Source: Pseudomonadota bacterium (lineage in GTDB: Bacteria > Pseudomonadota > Alphaproteobacteria > Sneathiellales > Sneathiellaceae). From it: a DNA stretch of 64,000 bases. The DNA lies in the NCBI GenBank assembly GCA_024743055.1, contig JANSXH010000004.1:195036-259035 (forward strand), read 5' to 3'. The position numbers and the translations under genes are program-made. Shown in pieces: positions 27,458 through 35,951 of the stretch (position 1 is its first letter; the number at the start of each line of letters is the position of its first letter). The notes beneath the pieces were generated by a model. It was not told the DNA's origin, made no database searches, and worked only from the letters and a program-made list of their open reading frames with translations.

Positions 27458-28563
27458 GGTCAGGACCCGTCAATCCGGAAGGGGACGTTGACTGGTTTGA
27501 GCTGTGATTAATCGAGTTTAAGTTCCTGCAGGTAAGCCTATTTAACCCCTGTCACGACATTGACCGCATCGGGATAGATAAGTTGATTGCCAACGATGTG
27601 ACAATTTAGTGTTTGGGCAACATCGCTTATGAGTGCTTCTTTTTTGTTATCAGGAAGGCTATGAAAAGCGTTTGCTATTGGCATCGATCCAAGATGCAGC
27701 GGGACAAACTCAGCGGCTAAGGGAACTTCAATTGACAACTCTTGGCGTACAACTTCCGTATTTCGGAAACCAGCTTTGGAAACCTGAGCCAGCAGCGTTT
27801 CTGGTGACGGTGTTTCGCGTTGACTGCGCTGTTTCATTGCTATCTCTGGTGAAATGAATTTTTCAACGGCTGCGCATATTGCTTTGGTATATGCGCTATG
27901 TCCGTCCCATATGGACATAACTATACGTCCGTTAGGCGCGAGTATACGGTAAAACTCTTTTAAAGCAGCATGTTGATCAGGAAAATAATGGTATCCGTGC
28001 TGAGAAATGATGGCATCGAAATCATCAGACGGTAATTCAGTTCCTACAACATCGCTTTCCACCCACGTAATGTCCATGTCTGGGGCTAACTCGCGCGCCT
28101 TCATGAGCATACTTGCGTTGATATCTAGCCCGGTAACACTTCCATTCGCACCCACATCTCGCTTGGCAAGCCGAGTAGTGACACCGGTACCACAGGCAAC
28201 GTCTAGGACCCTTTCACCTGCATCAAGTGAGGCGATTGTCATTAACGCCTTGGCCCAACGTCCAAACCAGAGCGGCACCATGGTATTTTCATAAATATCT
28301 GGTGCGCTACCTGATAATTGAAATGACATTAAACATCCTCCCTGCCCGAGCAATTCCCAAACGCACTGTACGCCTGGACGGTATTGCCCGCAACATTAGG
28401 TGGATGGGACGGTGAAGGTCAATTGGGTCTCGAACTCGGTCATTGGAAATTTCATTGAAGCAGTTTTACCGCAAGATGTGAAACAAGTGGATTGGAGAAA
28501 CTAATCCAAAACCATATGCAAACACCGTCATCTTCTGGATCAATCAATAAGTCCTGACCCTAG
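27454..28563. mobile_element. Possible small inserted element carrying a methyltransferase gene
   Basis: GGTCAGGAC at 27458-27466 is repeated in inverted orientation as GTCCTGACC at 28551-28559, and each is bordered on the outside by CTAG (27454-27457 and 28560-28563). The outer CTAG copies hold the TAG stop of the diacylglycerol kinase gene and the TAG stop of the LysR gene. Joining them would leave the two genes convergent with stops overlapping on one CTAG. The pattern fits insertion with CTAG target duplication. There is no transposase, and the non-coding parts (27458-27537 and 28330-28559) show nothing else I can identify. The 9-bp repeats could arise by chance. Confidence 0.4.
27538..28329 (-). 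CDS. Class I SAM-dependent methyltransferase
   Basis: The 263-residue protein has the SAM-binding motif VLDVACGTGVTTRL near residues 45-58, then a conserved acidic position at LDIN and WVESDV-TELPSDDFDAII. This is the small-molecule methyltransferase fold of the UbiE/COQ5-like group. The acceptor is unknown. GGAGG lies 6-7 bases before the ATG at 28329, so I use this start, not the upstream one. The gene lies within the possible inserted element. Confidence 0.83.
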   Translation of the reverse strand: MSFQLSGSAPDIYENTMVPLWFGRWAKALMTIASLDAGERVLDVACGTGVTTRLAKRDVGANGSVTGLDINASMLMKARELAPDMDITWVESDVVGTELPSDDFDAIISQHGYHYFPDQHAALKEFYRILAPNGRIVMSIWDGHSAYTKAICAAVEKFISPEIAMKQRSQRETPSPETLLAQVSKAGFRNTEVVRQELSIEVPLAAEFVPLHLGSMPIANAFHSLPDNKKEALISDVAQTLNCHIVGNQLIYPDAVNVVTGVK

Positions 28564-29417
28564 GCCTCACCTGATAAAATATTTGAAAGGGCGGTCACAT
28601 TTGGTGATTTGAATCCCTTGCGCCAAATAAGCAATGTCCTGAGGACGGCTTCTTCTTCTGGCAAAACATGGCATTTGAGGCGTTTTGCTTCGGGAAAAGT
28701 ATCTAGGACGCTTTTCGGCAGTAGCGCAGCTCCCATTCCTGCGATCACACAGCCTAGCATAGCGTGATAGGAACCAAGCTCGATGGTTCGTTCCGGTAGT
28801 TCGTTGCGCTCTGTATACCAAGCTTCCAGGCGGCGTCGATGGGGACAGCCCTGCTCAAACACAATCATGGTTTTAGGAACGCCTTGTGGTCCGAAAATGG
28901 TCGGATAGCTCTCGGCTGTGACGATAACAGTTTCCTCCTCAAACGCGATCCTGTTTTCAACGCGCGCATCTGAAATAGGCTCTGCAACTAATGCCGCATC
29001 AATTTCCCCGTCCAACAGGGCCTTCAGAAGCTGCGTCGGATTACCTGTTTGGAGTTCGAGTTTGACATCAGGAAAGTTCTTGCTGAATTCAGCGAGAGGT
29101 GCTGGCAACCGCACGGCGGCTGTGCTTTCCATGGATCCCAGCCGAAACATGCCTCTTGGATGGCTATCCTGGATGGCATTGAGTGCCTCTTCAGAGAGTG
29201 CCAGCAGTTGGTCGGCATAGGTAAGGAGCAACTTGCCGGTGGGGGACAAATGCAGGCGTTTGCCTTCGCGCACAAACAGGTCGACACCAAGCTCTTCTTC
29301 TAGTTGACGAATACGGGTGGTCACGTTGGACTGAACCCGATGTAGGCTTTCAGCAGCCCGGGTAATACCGCCTTCACGGACGACGGCTTTAAATATTCTA
29401 AGGTCAGAGAGTTCCAT
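28560..29417 (-). CDS. LysR-family transcriptional regulator
   Basis: The 285-residue protein begins with the LysR winged helix (MELSDLRIFKAVVREGGITRA, HRVQSNVTTRIRQLEEELG). The effector-binding domain follows, from about residue 90. The putative target is the divergent DUF1330 gene at 29561, since LysR proteins usually control the gene opposite them. The 12-bp palindrome at 29478-29489 lies between the two starts. The stop codon is in the CTAG at 28560-28563. Confidence 0.9.
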   Translation of the reverse strand: MELSDLRIFKAVVREGGITRAAESLHRVQSNVTTRIRQLEEELGVDLFVREGKRLHLSPTGKLLLTYADQLLALSEEALNAIQDSHPRGMFRLGSMESTAAVRLPAPLAEFSKNFPDVKLELQTGNPTQLLKALLDGEIDAALVAEPISDARVENRIAFEEETVIVTAESYPTIFGPQGVPKTMIVFEQGCPHRRRLEAWYTERNELPERTIELGSYHAMLGCVIAGMGAALLPKSVLDTFPEAKRLKCHVLPEEEAVLRTLLIWRKGFKSPNVTALSNILSGEA

Positions 29418-29477
29418 ATCATCTCAAATAGAGATTATAAATATCATAATTATTCATTTTTATTAATATAGGTCAAG

Positions 29478-29489
29478 GGGTATATACCC
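29478..29489. promoter_or_regulatory. 12-bp palindrome between lysR and DUF1330 genes
   Basis: GGGTATATACCC is a perfect palindrome in the 143-bp divergent region. It lies 61 bases from the LysR start and about 70 bases from the DUF1330 start, a suitable place for a LysR operator, though it does not match the classic T-N11-A pattern closely. Confidence 0.35.
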
Positions 29490-29560
29490 GCCAGCTGTCC
29501 GGGTATGCTGGCAACAGACGCCAAGGTCAGGCTGGAAATTTGTCAATATGGAGAAATAAG

Positions 29561-29848
29561 ATGCCAAAAGGTTATTGGATCGTCCGTGTGTCGGTCAAAA
29601 ATGAAGAAAACTATCCGGATTATCTCGCTGCGGCCAAGCCCGCATTTGAAAAATATGGCGCCCGTTTTCTGGTTCGGGGTGGTAAGTTTGAAGAAATGGA
29701 AGGCACTTCTCGCGGCCGTAATGTGGTTGTTGAATATGCGGACGTCGAGACTGCTCGGGCCTGTTACAACAGCCCCGAATATACGAAGGCCAGAGCCATT
29801 CGCCAAGCCAATGCAGAAGCAGACATGATCATCATTGAGGGTGCTTGA
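29561..29848 (+). CDS. DUF1330 family protein
   Basis: The 95-residue protein starts MPKGYWIVRVSVKNEENYPDY, the usual beginning of DUF1330, and has the ferredoxin-like fold of dimeric alpha-beta barrels (GARFLVRGG, VVVEYAD). The function is unknown; some relatives are found with oxidoreductases. GGAGA lies 6-7 bases before the ATG at 29561. The gene ends about 40 bp before a clear intrinsic terminator. Confidence 0.87.
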   Translation: MPKGYWIVRVSVKNEENYPDYLAAAKPAFEKYGARFLVRGGKFEEMEGTSRGRNVVVEYADVETARACYNSPEYTKARAIRQANAEADMIIIEGA

Positions 29849-29887
29849 GCTATTTTTACCTAACTTCCGTAAGACATCGTGAAATCC

Positions 29888-29918
29888 GGGCATGCCACCA
29901 CCGCATGCCCTTTTTTTT
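29888..29918 (+). terminator. Intrinsic terminator after the DUF1330 gene
   Basis: GGGCATGC (29888-29895) pairs perfectly with GCATGCCC (29903-29910) around a 7-base loop and is followed directly by eight T residues. This is a textbook rho-independent terminator on the plus strand. Confidence 0.9.
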
Positions 29919-30015
29919 GAATTGCAAATCGGAATTCGGAGATATCGAACCCCCACCCCCTTCTATCCTCCAAATCCTCATTTCGAGACTGTCTATTCAT
30001 GAAGGAAACTCATAA

Positions 30016-30780
30016 ATGAACGACCTTACAAGTAAAGTTGCGATTGTTACGGGGGCTAGTTCGGGGATTGGCCGGGCGAGTGCTCTGTTGTTTGCGAAAG
30101 CGGGGGCGAAGCTGGTTGTTGCGGCGCGCCGAAAAGACGAACTTGCAAATCTGGTGGAGGAAATTCAGGCTTCCGGCGGGGAGGCTGTTGCCTTGCCAGG
30201 GGATGTTCGGGAGGAGAGTTATGCCAGGGATCTGGTGGATCTGGCTGTCTCAGAGTTTGGTGGCCTCGATATCGGATTTAACAATGCTGGCATCATGGGC
30301 GAGATGGCCACGGCCCCAGACCTCAGCGAAACTGCGTGGCGAGACACTCTTGATACAAACTTGACCAGTGCTTTTCTCGGGGCGAAATATCAGATTCCAG
30401 CCATGTTAAAGCGTGGCAGCGGCTCCCTGATCTTTACCTCCAGCTTTGTCGGATACACCGCCGGCATGCCGGGCATGGCAGCCTATGCCGCCAGCAAGGC
30501 TGGCCTGATTGGTCTCGTGCAATCTTTAGCCGTTGAAGTCGGATCGGAGAATATCCGGGTCAACGCCCTCCTCCCCGGCGGCACCCGCACCCAAATGTAT
30601 ACCGACAATTACACTTCCGAGGAGGAGATTGCATTCGTGAATAATCTTCATGGATTAAAACGCATCGCCGAACCCGAAGAGGTGGGGAGGGTGGCGGTGT
30701 TTTTGGCCTCAAGTAACTCGTCTTTTGTGACGGGGTCGGCGATGCTGGTGGATGGCGGGGTGTCGATTACCCGCACCTGA
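30016..30780 (+). CDS. SDR family oxidoreductase
   Basis: The 254-residue protein is a classical short-chain dehydrogenase: GASSGIG at about residues 15-21, NNAGIMG, catalytic Ser in TSSFVGY, and YAASKAG with the YxxxK pair. The ending SFVTGSAMLVDGG is the usual C-terminus. The substrate is unknown. It converges with the DUF2277 gene 2 bp downstream. Confidence 0.9.
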   Translation: MNDLTSKVAIVTGASSGIGRASALLFAKAGAKLVVAARRKDELANLVEEIQASGGEAVALPGDVREESYARDLVDLAVSEFGGLDIGFNNAGIMGEMATAPDLSETAWRDTLDTNLTSAFLGAKYQIPAMLKRGSGSLIFTSSFVGYTAGMPGMAAYAASKAGLIGLVQSLAVEVGSENIRVNALLPGGTRTQMYTDNYTSEEEIAFVNNLHGLKRIAEPEEVGRVAVFLASSNSSFVTGSAMLVDGGVSITRT

Positions 30781-30782
30781 TT

Positions 30783-31052
30783 TTATGATGCAAATCTTTT
30801 GGCAGCGAGTTGCTTGCGCTTTAAGGCTTCAACTTCGCGATTGCGCGGCGGCGCGGAAGTTTCGAGATTTTCGAGGAGCTTTCGAGCCGCTGCCGCCACC
30901 TCCTCGACCGCCTCTGCGAAGACCGCTTCATTGATTTGTGACGGCTTCGTATAACCACTTAGCTTGCGAACAAATTGCAAGGAGGAGGCCTGGATCTCCT
31001 CTTCATTGGCCGGTGGGTCAAAGTTAAACAAAGTTTTGATATTTCGGCACAT
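30783..31052 (-). CDS. DUF2277 family protein
   Basis: The 89-residue protein begins MCRNIKTLFNFDPP, the highly typical N-terminus of DUF2277, and includes ASSLQFVRKLSGYTKPS. The family is small, helical and of unknown function. It lies downstream of the YaiI-type gene on the same strand. Confidence 0.88.
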   Translation of the reverse strand: MCRNIKTLFNFDPPANEEEIQASSLQFVRKLSGYTKPSQINEAVFAEAVEEVAAAARKLLENLETSAPPRNREVEALKRKQLAAKRFAS

Positions 31053-31083
31053 GGCTCCCTCCTCTCGTTACTCCTGATCTTCA

Positions 31084-31539
31084 CTAACGCCTCTGACGCT
31101 TCAGTTTCTGCAAGACATTCTCTAGTTCCCCCAAGAACTTTGAACGGTCCTTCTTCGAAAAAGGCGCGTTCCCACCGGATATCTCGCCGGTCTCCCGCAG
31201 ATGGCTGTTGAGATCCCGCATCGCCAGCGCCATACCAATGGACTGGCCGGTAAAGGCCTTGCCCGTCGGCCCCAACACTACGGCCTTGTTTTTAAGGCAC
31301 CGGTCGGCCAGCGGTATATCGGAGGTAATGACCACATCCCCTTCCCCAACCTTATCGGCAATCCAGTTATCCGCTGCATCGAAACCATCATCGACAACAA
31401 CCTGCTCTATCAACAGACTTTGCGGGATTCGCATCCAGCTATTGCTGACCACATAGGTTTTGAGTTTATGCCGACCGGCCACCCGATAAATCTCTTCCTT
31501 AACCGGACAGGCATCCGCATCTATATAAATCACCGTCAT
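31084..31539 (-). CDS. YaiI/YqxD family protein (UPF0178)
   Basis: The 151-residue protein starts TVIYIDADACPVKEEIYRVA and has VVDDGFDAADNWI and GDVVITSDIPLADRCL, all marks of the UPF0178 (DUF188) family. The conserved Asp residues suggest a PIN-like nuclease fold, but activity is not established. It is closely spaced with the ABM gene upstream (15 bp gap). Confidence 0.92.
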   Translation of the reverse strand: MTVIYIDADACPVKEEIYRVAGRHKLKTYVVSNSWMRIPQSLLIEQVVVDDGFDAADNWIADKVGEGDVVITSDIPLADRCLKNKAVVLGPTGKAFTGQSIGMALAMRDLNSHLRETGEISGGNAPFSKKDRSKFLGELENVLQKLKRQRR

Positions 31540-31554
31540 AGCAGGCTGAAGCTC

Positions 31555-31908
31555 CTAATTATCGGCGTCATGACGAGCCCGACTATCTTCCGGGGCCTGA
31601 TCCCGCTCGTTCAAGCCATAGTCTCTGATGACCCCGGCAATACGAAGCCGGTAGTCAGCGAAGAGTGCCTGCCGACCCTTTTCCTGGGCCTTGCGATGGG
31701 ATTCGATCTGGCGCCACCTTTCAATCGCCTTCTCATCTTCAAAAAATGAGAGGGAGAGAATTTTATCCTCATTGGTCAGGCTTTGAAACCGCTCTACAGA
31801 GATAAATCCCTCTATTCCCTCCAGGATCGGTTTGAGGCTGGCAGCGATATCCAAATTTTGCTGACGATGCTCCGCTTTCGGCTGAACTTCAAAAATTACG
31901 GCGATCAT
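31555..31908 (-). CDS. Antibiotic biosynthesis monooxygenase (ABM) domain protein
   Basis: The 117-residue protein has the ABM ferredoxin-like fold: an N-terminal MIAVIFEVQP strand, a central LKPILEGIEGFISVERFQS and SFFEDEKAIERWRQIESHR. Family members include cofactor-free monooxygenases and heme-degrading enzymes; which applies here is unknown. It is divergent from the ArsR gene, whose operator lies 60 bp away, so ArsR may control it. Confidence 0.82.
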   Translation of the reverse strand: MIAVIFEVQPKAEHRQQNLDIAASLKPILEGIEGFISVERFQSLTNEDKILSLSFFEDEKAIERWRQIESHRKAQEKGRQALFADYRLRIAGVIRDYGLNERDQAPEDSRARHDADN

Positions 31909-31960
31909 TACTGCTCCTTTTGACGTGCTGGCGATAGTGCCACGATGTGCAGTATAAGTA

Positions 31961-32002
31961 TTGAATTTCTTTCATAGTTCGCTTATAATCGAACTATGAA
32001 AG
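31961..32002 (+). promoter_or_regulatory. Promoter and ArsR operator; likely leaderless start
   Basis: TTGAAT (31961-31966) and TATAAT (31984-31989) are 17 bases apart. A 13-bp perfect inverted repeat, CTTTCATAGTTCG (31969-31981) and CGAACTATGAAAG (31990-32002), covers the -10 box and the start codon (31996). Transcription starting 6-8 bases after the -10 box would begin at or next to the A of ATG, and there is no ribosome site. Confidence 0.65.
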
Positions 32003-32676
32003 AAGGACCTGATATCGCCCTTTTAGGATCGCTTATTGGCGATCCGGCCCGGGCAAATATGTTAACCGCGCTGATGACCGGCATGGCCTTGACGGCCAGT
32101 GAATTGGCGGCTGAGGCAAGTATTACCCTACAAACCGCAAGCTCCCATCTTAGTAAGTTAGAAGCTGGCGGTCTTATCCGGCAGCGCAAACAGGGACGTC
32201 ACCGTTATTTCTCCATCGCCGATGATGATGTCGGCAACTTGCTGGAAACAATGATGGGACTAGCTCAAAAGAAGGGCCATATGCGTACCCGCACCGGTCC
32301 GAAGGACCCCGCCCTGCGCAAAGCCCGTGTTTGCTATAACCACCTTGCCGGCGAATACGGCGTACAGATGCTCGATAGTATGAAGGCCCGAAATTTTGTC
32401 CTCGAAGGCAAAGATGAGCTTGAATTGACGGATGCCGGACGTGACTTTGTCACGGCTATGGGCATTGACATGGAGCCTCTCTCCAACTCCCGCCGACCGT
32501 TGTGCAAACCGTGTCTCGATTGGAGTGCGCGACGCAGCCATCTCGCCGGTTCAATCGGCACGGCTTTCTTGGAGCATTTCTATCACCAGGGTTGGGCCCG
32601 ACGAATATCCGGATCGCGCGTTGTCGACTTCAACCGAAAGGGAGAAGCCGAGTTTAAATCGCTTTTCAATACCTAG
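31996..32676 (+). CDS. ArsR-family winged-helix regulator
   Basis: This 226-residue protein has an N-terminal ArsR winged helix (LIGDPARANMLTALM, then SITLQTASSHLSKLEAGGLI as recognition region), and a C-terminal extension of about 120 residues of unknown role. The extension contains several Cys (RVCYNHLAGEY, RPLCKPCLDWS). It probably represses its own promoter: a perfect inverted repeat covers the -10 box and start. The divergent ABM gene is a second possible target. Confidence 0.88.
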   Translation: MKEGPDIALLGSLIGDPARANMLTALMTGMALTASELAAEASITLQTASSHLSKLEAGGLIRQRKQGRHRYFSIADDDVGNLLETMMGLAQKKGHMRTRTGPKDPALRKARVCYNHLAGEYGVQMLDSMKARNFVLEGKDELELTDAGRDFVTAMGIDMEPLSNSRRPLCKPCLDWSARRSHLAGSIGTAFLEHFYHQGWARRISGSRVVDFNRKGEAEFKSLFNT

Positions 32677-32754
32677 CCCACTGGTATTGCTTAACTTTTC
32701 AGTTGCCAGCCCTGACGAATTCTATACTCTACTTATATGAAAAGAGAGTATCCG

Positions 32755-34164
32755 ATGTTTGACGAGATGTTTGGCAACGACAATTTTGTTCGAGAGCCTT
32801 ACCGTCAATACCAGCATTGGATCGATGATGAAGACATCACAAGGCTTCACAAGAAATCCGCTGAAACAGAAGCGATTTTCAGACGCACCGGGATCACCTT
32901 CAACGTCTATGGGCGGGAAGAGGCAGCGGAGCGCCTGATCCCTTTCGACATCGTGCCGCGGGTTATATCTGCGCGGGAATGGACGCGACTGTCCCGAGGG
33001 ATTGAGCAAAGAGTGCAGGCGATTAATGCCTTTTTACATGATATTTATCACCGCCAGGAAATCATCCGCGCTGGTCGTATTCCGGCGGAGCTGATTGCTA
33101 ATAATGAGGCCTATCTTCCCGAGATGATTGGCGTCTCCCCGCCGGGAAATGTCTATACCCATATTGTCGGGACCGACATTGTCCGAACAGGTGAGGATGA
33201 GTTCTTTGTGTTGGAAGACAATGCCCGGACCCCATCGGGGGTCTCCTATATGCTGGAAAACCGGGAAACCATGCTGCATATGTTCCCGGAGCTGTTTTCG
33301 AAGATAAAGATCCGCGCTGTCAGTGACTATCCGAAAAATCTGCGTCGGTCCTTAAGCGCCTGTGCCCCGCGAGCCTGCACAGGCCGACCGGTCCTCGCGG
33401 TTCTGACCCCGGGCATCCACAATTCTGCATATTTTGAACATTCTTTCCTGGCCGATCAGATGGGGGCGGAGCTGGTTGAAGGACATGACCTTAGAGTCGT
33501 TGACGGACGTATTGCCATGCGGACAACAAAAGGTTACGCGCCAATTGATGTCCTGTATCGACGGGTCGACGATGAGTATCTGGATCCCTTGACCTTCAAT
33601 CCGGACTCTCAGCTTGGAGTGCCGGGGATAATGGATGTCTATCGTTCGGGCGGCATCACCATTGCCAATGCGCCAGGAACCGGCATAGCCGATGACAAGG
33701 CAATCTATTCTTATATTCCGGAAATTGTCGAATTTTACACTGGGGAAAAAGCGATCCTCAAAAATGTGCCGACCTGGCGCTGCGCCGAAGCTGACTCTCT
33801 CGCCTATGTTCTCGATAATCTTGAGAGTCTGGTAGTCAAGGAGGTCCACGGCTCCGGCGGGTACGGCATGCTGGTAGGGCCTGCGGCCAGCAAACGTGAA
33901 GTTGCAGCCTTTAAGAAAAAATTGAAAGCTAGGCCTGGAAATTATATTGCCCAACCAACCTTATCATTATCGACGGTTCCGATCCTGACCAAAAAAGGAC
34001 TGGCGCCGCGCCATGTTGATTTGCGGCCCTTTGTTCTGGTGTCTCCCAACGAAACCAAAATCACCCCCGGCGGTCTGACAAGGGTCGCTCTCAAGGAGGG
34101 CTCTCTTGTGGTCAATTCCAGCCAGGGCGGAGGGACTAAAGACACATGGGTCCTGGAGGAATGA
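32755..34164 (+). CDS. Circularly permuted ATP-grasp protein (type 2)
   Basis: This 469-residue protein matches the circularly permuted ATP-grasp family (COG2308). Motifs include the N-terminal YGREEAAERLIPFDIVPRVI, RTPSGVSYMLENRE, and GSGGYGML-G near residue 370, a phosphate-binding Gly-rich loop. ATP-grasp enzymes join a carboxylate to an amine with ATP, so peptide-bond formation or peptide tagging has been proposed for this family. It is the first gene of an operon with alpha-E, transglutaminase-like and Anbu genes. GAGAG precedes this ATG by 8 bases; the earlier ATG at 32737 is a less likely start. Confidence 0.9.
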   Translation: MFDEMFGNDNFVREPYRQYQHWIDDEDITRLHKKSAETEAIFRRTGITFNVYGREEAAERLIPFDIVPRVISAREWTRLSRGIEQRVQAINAFLHDIYHRQEIIRAGRIPAELIANNEAYLPEMIGVSPPGNVYTHIVGTDIVRTGEDEFFVLEDNARTPSGVSYMLENRETMLHMFPELFSKIKIRAVSDYPKNLRRSLSACAPRACTGRPVLAVLTPGIHNSAYFEHSFLADQMGAELVEGHDLRVVDGRIAMRTTKGYAPIDVLYRRVDDEYLDPLTFNPDSQLGVPGIMDVYRSGGITIANAPGTGIADDKAIYSYIPEIVEFYTGEKAILKNVPTWRCAEADSLAYVLDNLESLVVKEVHGSGGYGMLVGPAASKREVAAFKKKLKARPGNYIAQPTLSLSTVPILTKKGLAPRHVDLRPFVLVSPNETKITPGGLTRVALKEGSLVVNSSQGGGTKDTWVLEE

Positions 34165-34171
34165 CAGACAT

Positions 34172-35113
34172 ATGTTAGGGAAAACTGCAGGCGGTGTGTT
34201 TTGGATGTTTCGTTTTCTGGAAAGAAGCGAAAACACCTCGCGCCTCCTGGATGCCGGGTTTCGCATCGCCCTGACGCGTTCCAGCGCTGCGGAGAATGAA
34301 TGGCAATCCGTGGTGGCAACGGCGGGATCAAAGCATGTCTATGCGGAAAAATATGATGTGTATGAAGCCGCCAATGTCATCGATTTTCTGCTCCGGGACA
34401 AATCAAACCCGTCGAGCGTCATGTCCGTCATTGAAGGCGCTCGGAATAACGCCAGGCTGGTGCGAACAGCGCTGACCCGAGAGGTCTGGGAAGCTACCAA
34501 CGAATGCTGGATGACTTTGAAAGCCTTGTTATCCAGACCAACTCGTGAGCGGGAGCTGCCGGAAGTCCTCGGGACCATTCGCCAACAAAGCGCCCTTGTG
34601 AGAGGTGCATTGCATGGCACGATGCTGCGCAACGACATATATGACTTTGCCCGCCTTGGGACGTTCCTGGAGCGAGCCGACAATACAGCCCGCATTCTCG
34701 ATGTGAAATATTATGTCCTGCTTCCTTCCGCGTCCTTCGTCGGATCCTCCATGGACAATGTTCAATGGGAAACCATATTGCGCTCGGCCTCTGCTCAACG
34801 TGCCTATCGATGGCTCAATCAAGGGGAAATAAATTCCTTAAGCATTGCTGATTTTTTGATATTGAGCCGCCATCTCCCCAGGTCCCTCGCCTTTTGTTAT
34901 TCCAAGGTCACAGACAATTTAAAATATCTGGAAGATGACTATGGTACCCGGCATGCCTGTCACGATCTGGCCGCTTCAATAGATAAAAGATTAAAAGACC
35001 AGACGATTGATTCCATATTCGAAACCGGCCTGCATGAATTCATCACAGGTTTTATTCGCGACAATAATACCCTCGGCTCGCAAATCGAAAACGACTATCG
35101 GTTCAACGGATAA
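34172..35113 (+). CDS. Alpha-E domain protein
   Basis: The 313-residue protein matches the alpha-E family (COG2307), which is all-helical: it starts MLGKTAGGVFWMFRFLERSENTSRLLD and has FARLGTFLERADNTARILDVKYY, both with the ERxxNTAR pattern. The family is nearly always encoded next to the permuted ATP-grasp gene; a direct activity has not been assigned. The gene starts 8 bases after the stop of the ATP-grasp gene and its ribosome site GGAGGA lies in that gene's last codons. Confidence 0.9.
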   Translation: MLGKTAGGVFWMFRFLERSENTSRLLDAGFRIALTRSSAAENEWQSVVATAGSKHVYAEKYDVYEAANVIDFLLRDKSNPSSVMSVIEGARNNARLVRTALTREVWEATNECWMTLKALLSRPTRERELPEVLGTIRQQSALVRGALHGTMLRNDIYDFARLGTFLERADNTARILDVKYYVLLPSASFVGSSMDNVQWETILRSASAQRAYRWLNQGEINSLSIADFLILSRHLPRSLAFCYSKVTDNLKYLEDDYGTRHACHDLAASIDKRLKDQTIDSIFETGLHEFITGFIRDNNTLGSQIENDYRFNG

Positions 35114-35117
35114 CATC

Positions 35118-35921
35118 ATGCACCTGAACATTTCCCATGTAACGCATTACACCTACAATGAGCCCGTGCATTATGCGCTGCAGCAGGTACGATTGACCCC
35201 GAAATCCACAGGTGGTCAAACAATTCTCAGTTGGGATATCAGCCTGGCGGGTGGCAAAAAAGAACTGGAATTCAGTGACCAACATAATAATCAGGTGCTG
35301 TTGTTCAGCATTGAACCGGAATCGACGGAAGTCACTCTTAAGATCGAGGGGGAAATTGAAACCACCAATTCCGACGGTATTATCGGCAAACATGGCGGGT
35401 TCGCACCGCTCTGGTATTTCAACCGTTCAACCCCTCTCACCAAGCCCGGAAAGAATCTGCGGAGCCTGGTAAAGTCACTTGATAGCAGCATTGAGTCCGA
35501 TGTTGCCCGCCTCCACAGCCTCTCTGAGCTTATCGCTAATAAGGTTGCCTATGAGACCGGGAAGACCCATTCGGAGACAACAGCGGAGCAGTCCCTTGAG
35601 GCCGGTCACGGAGTCTGTCAGGACCATGCGCATATTTTCATTACAGCATCGCGCCTGATGGGATTTCCCTCTCGTTATGTCAGCGGATACCTGATGATGA
35701 ATGACCGGATTGATCAGGATGCCACCCATGCCTGGGCGGAGACACATATTATGGGTGTCGGCTGGGTCGGGTTTGATATTTCCAATGGCATTTCGCCGGA
35801 TGAGAGGTATATTCGGGTCGCGACCGGCCTTGATTATCGGGATGCGGCTCCGGTTTCGGGATTGCGGGTTGGCAGCAGTGATGAGACAATGAATGTCTCA
35901 CTTCAGGTACAACAGCAGTAA
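35118..35921 (+). CDS. Transglutaminase-like cysteine protease family protein
   Basis: The 267-residue protein has an N-terminal domain common to bacterial transglutaminase-like proteins (HVTHYTYNEPVHYALQQVRL) and the catalytic triad C167 (GHGVCQDHAH), H204 (ATHAWAE) and D220 (GFDISNG). Members act as peptidases or amide-bond transferases. It belongs to the ATP-grasp/alpha-E/Anbu operon and starts 5 bases after the previous stop, which suggests translational coupling. Confidence 0.92.
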   Translation: MHLNISHVTHYTYNEPVHYALQQVRLTPKSTGGQTILSWDISLAGGKKELEFSDQHNNQVLLFSIEPESTEVTLKIEGEIETTNSDGIIGKHGGFAPLWYFNRSTPLTKPGKNLRSLVKSLDSSIESDVARLHSLSELIANKVAYETGKTHSETTAEQSLEAGHGVCQDHAHIFITASRLMGFPSRYVSGYLMMNDRIDQDATHAWAETHIMGVGWVGFDISNGISPDERYIRVATGLDYRDAAPVSGLRVGSSDETMNVSLQVQQQ

Positions 35922-35951
35922 CTTCAAACAAGAAAGCACGACAGACCAAAA

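Noticed and set aside
28390..28503. Short frame of about 36 codons in the possible element
   Set aside because: It has no ATG and no ribosome site, and the product matches nothing I know; probably chance.
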